NCBI GenBank assembly: GCA_947629285.1
Contig: CANRDA010000058.1
Location: 1 to 5,597 of the forward strand
Source: an uncultured Bacilli bacterium
GTDB taxonomy: Bacteria; Bacillota_I; Bacilli_A; RF39; UBA660
Direction: 5' to 3'
Length of the DNA stretch: 5,597 bases
This document shows positions 5,562 through 5,597 of the stretch, piece after piece. The translations under genes were made by a program, and so were the position numbers. Below the pieces are notes generated by a model. That model did not search any database and was not told the DNA's origin. It saw nothing but the letters and a program-made list of their open reading frames with translations. Each line of letters starts with the position of its first letter. The first letter of the stretch is position 1.

Positions 5562-5597
5562 GTAATTATAATGGAAAAATATAATATATTATAATGT

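Noticed and set aside
5560..5597. Promoter for a gene beyond the window (TTGTAA 5560-5565, TAATAT 5582-5587)
   Set aside because: It overlaps the mbl T-tract, the -10 matches only 4 of 6, and such strings are expected by chance in DNA this AT-rich.

Overview
This is a compact, AT-rich (by eye about 30% GC) plus-strand gene cluster from a low-GC Gram-positive, spore-forming bacterium. The case for a spore former rests on SpoIID, a SpoIIQ-type LytM protein and SpoIIID lying in a row just upstream of an Mbl-type MreB. Isoleucine is mostly ATA and arginine mostly AGA. TGG encodes tryptophan and TGA is used as a stop (murJ, mbl), so the code is standard. A YwzB/DUF1146 protein and the gene order point to the Bacilli side of the Firmicutes, perhaps an Erysipelotrichia-like or Mollicutes-adjacent lineage; the exact taxon cannot be fixed from the sequence.

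Layout: positions 1-136 hold a possible 3' end of an upstream reading frame, a hairpin that reads as a minus-strand terminator, and a good SigA-type promoter. Then come a MurJ/YtgP/SpoVB-type flippase (137-1741), a 183-base spacer with an imperfect inverted repeat, a divergent RpiB/LacAB-family isomerase (1925-2368) overlapping a small DUF1146 membrane protein (2361-2558), spoIID (TTG start, 2584-3498), spoIIQ (3553-4179), spoIIID (4249-4500) and mbl (4555-5547). Short intrinsic terminators follow spoIIQ and mbl.

The genes share a cell-envelope and sporulation theme: lipid II export (MurJ), lateral-wall organisation (Mbl), peptidoglycan remodelling and forespore-mother cell bridging during engulfment (SpoIID, SpoIIQ), and the mother-cell switch regulator SpoIIID. 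The order rpiB-ywzB-spoIID-spoIIQ-spoIIID-mbl follows the order of these genes in Bacillus, but the genes that lie between them there (upp, glyA, the atp operon, murAA) are absent here.

I do not see a new defence system, mobile element or CRISPR array. The points most worth a second look are the altered active site of the RpiB-like protein, the zinc-ligand-less SpoIIQ, the collapsed synteny, the structured murJ-rpiB spacer and the minus-strand terminator at the left edge.
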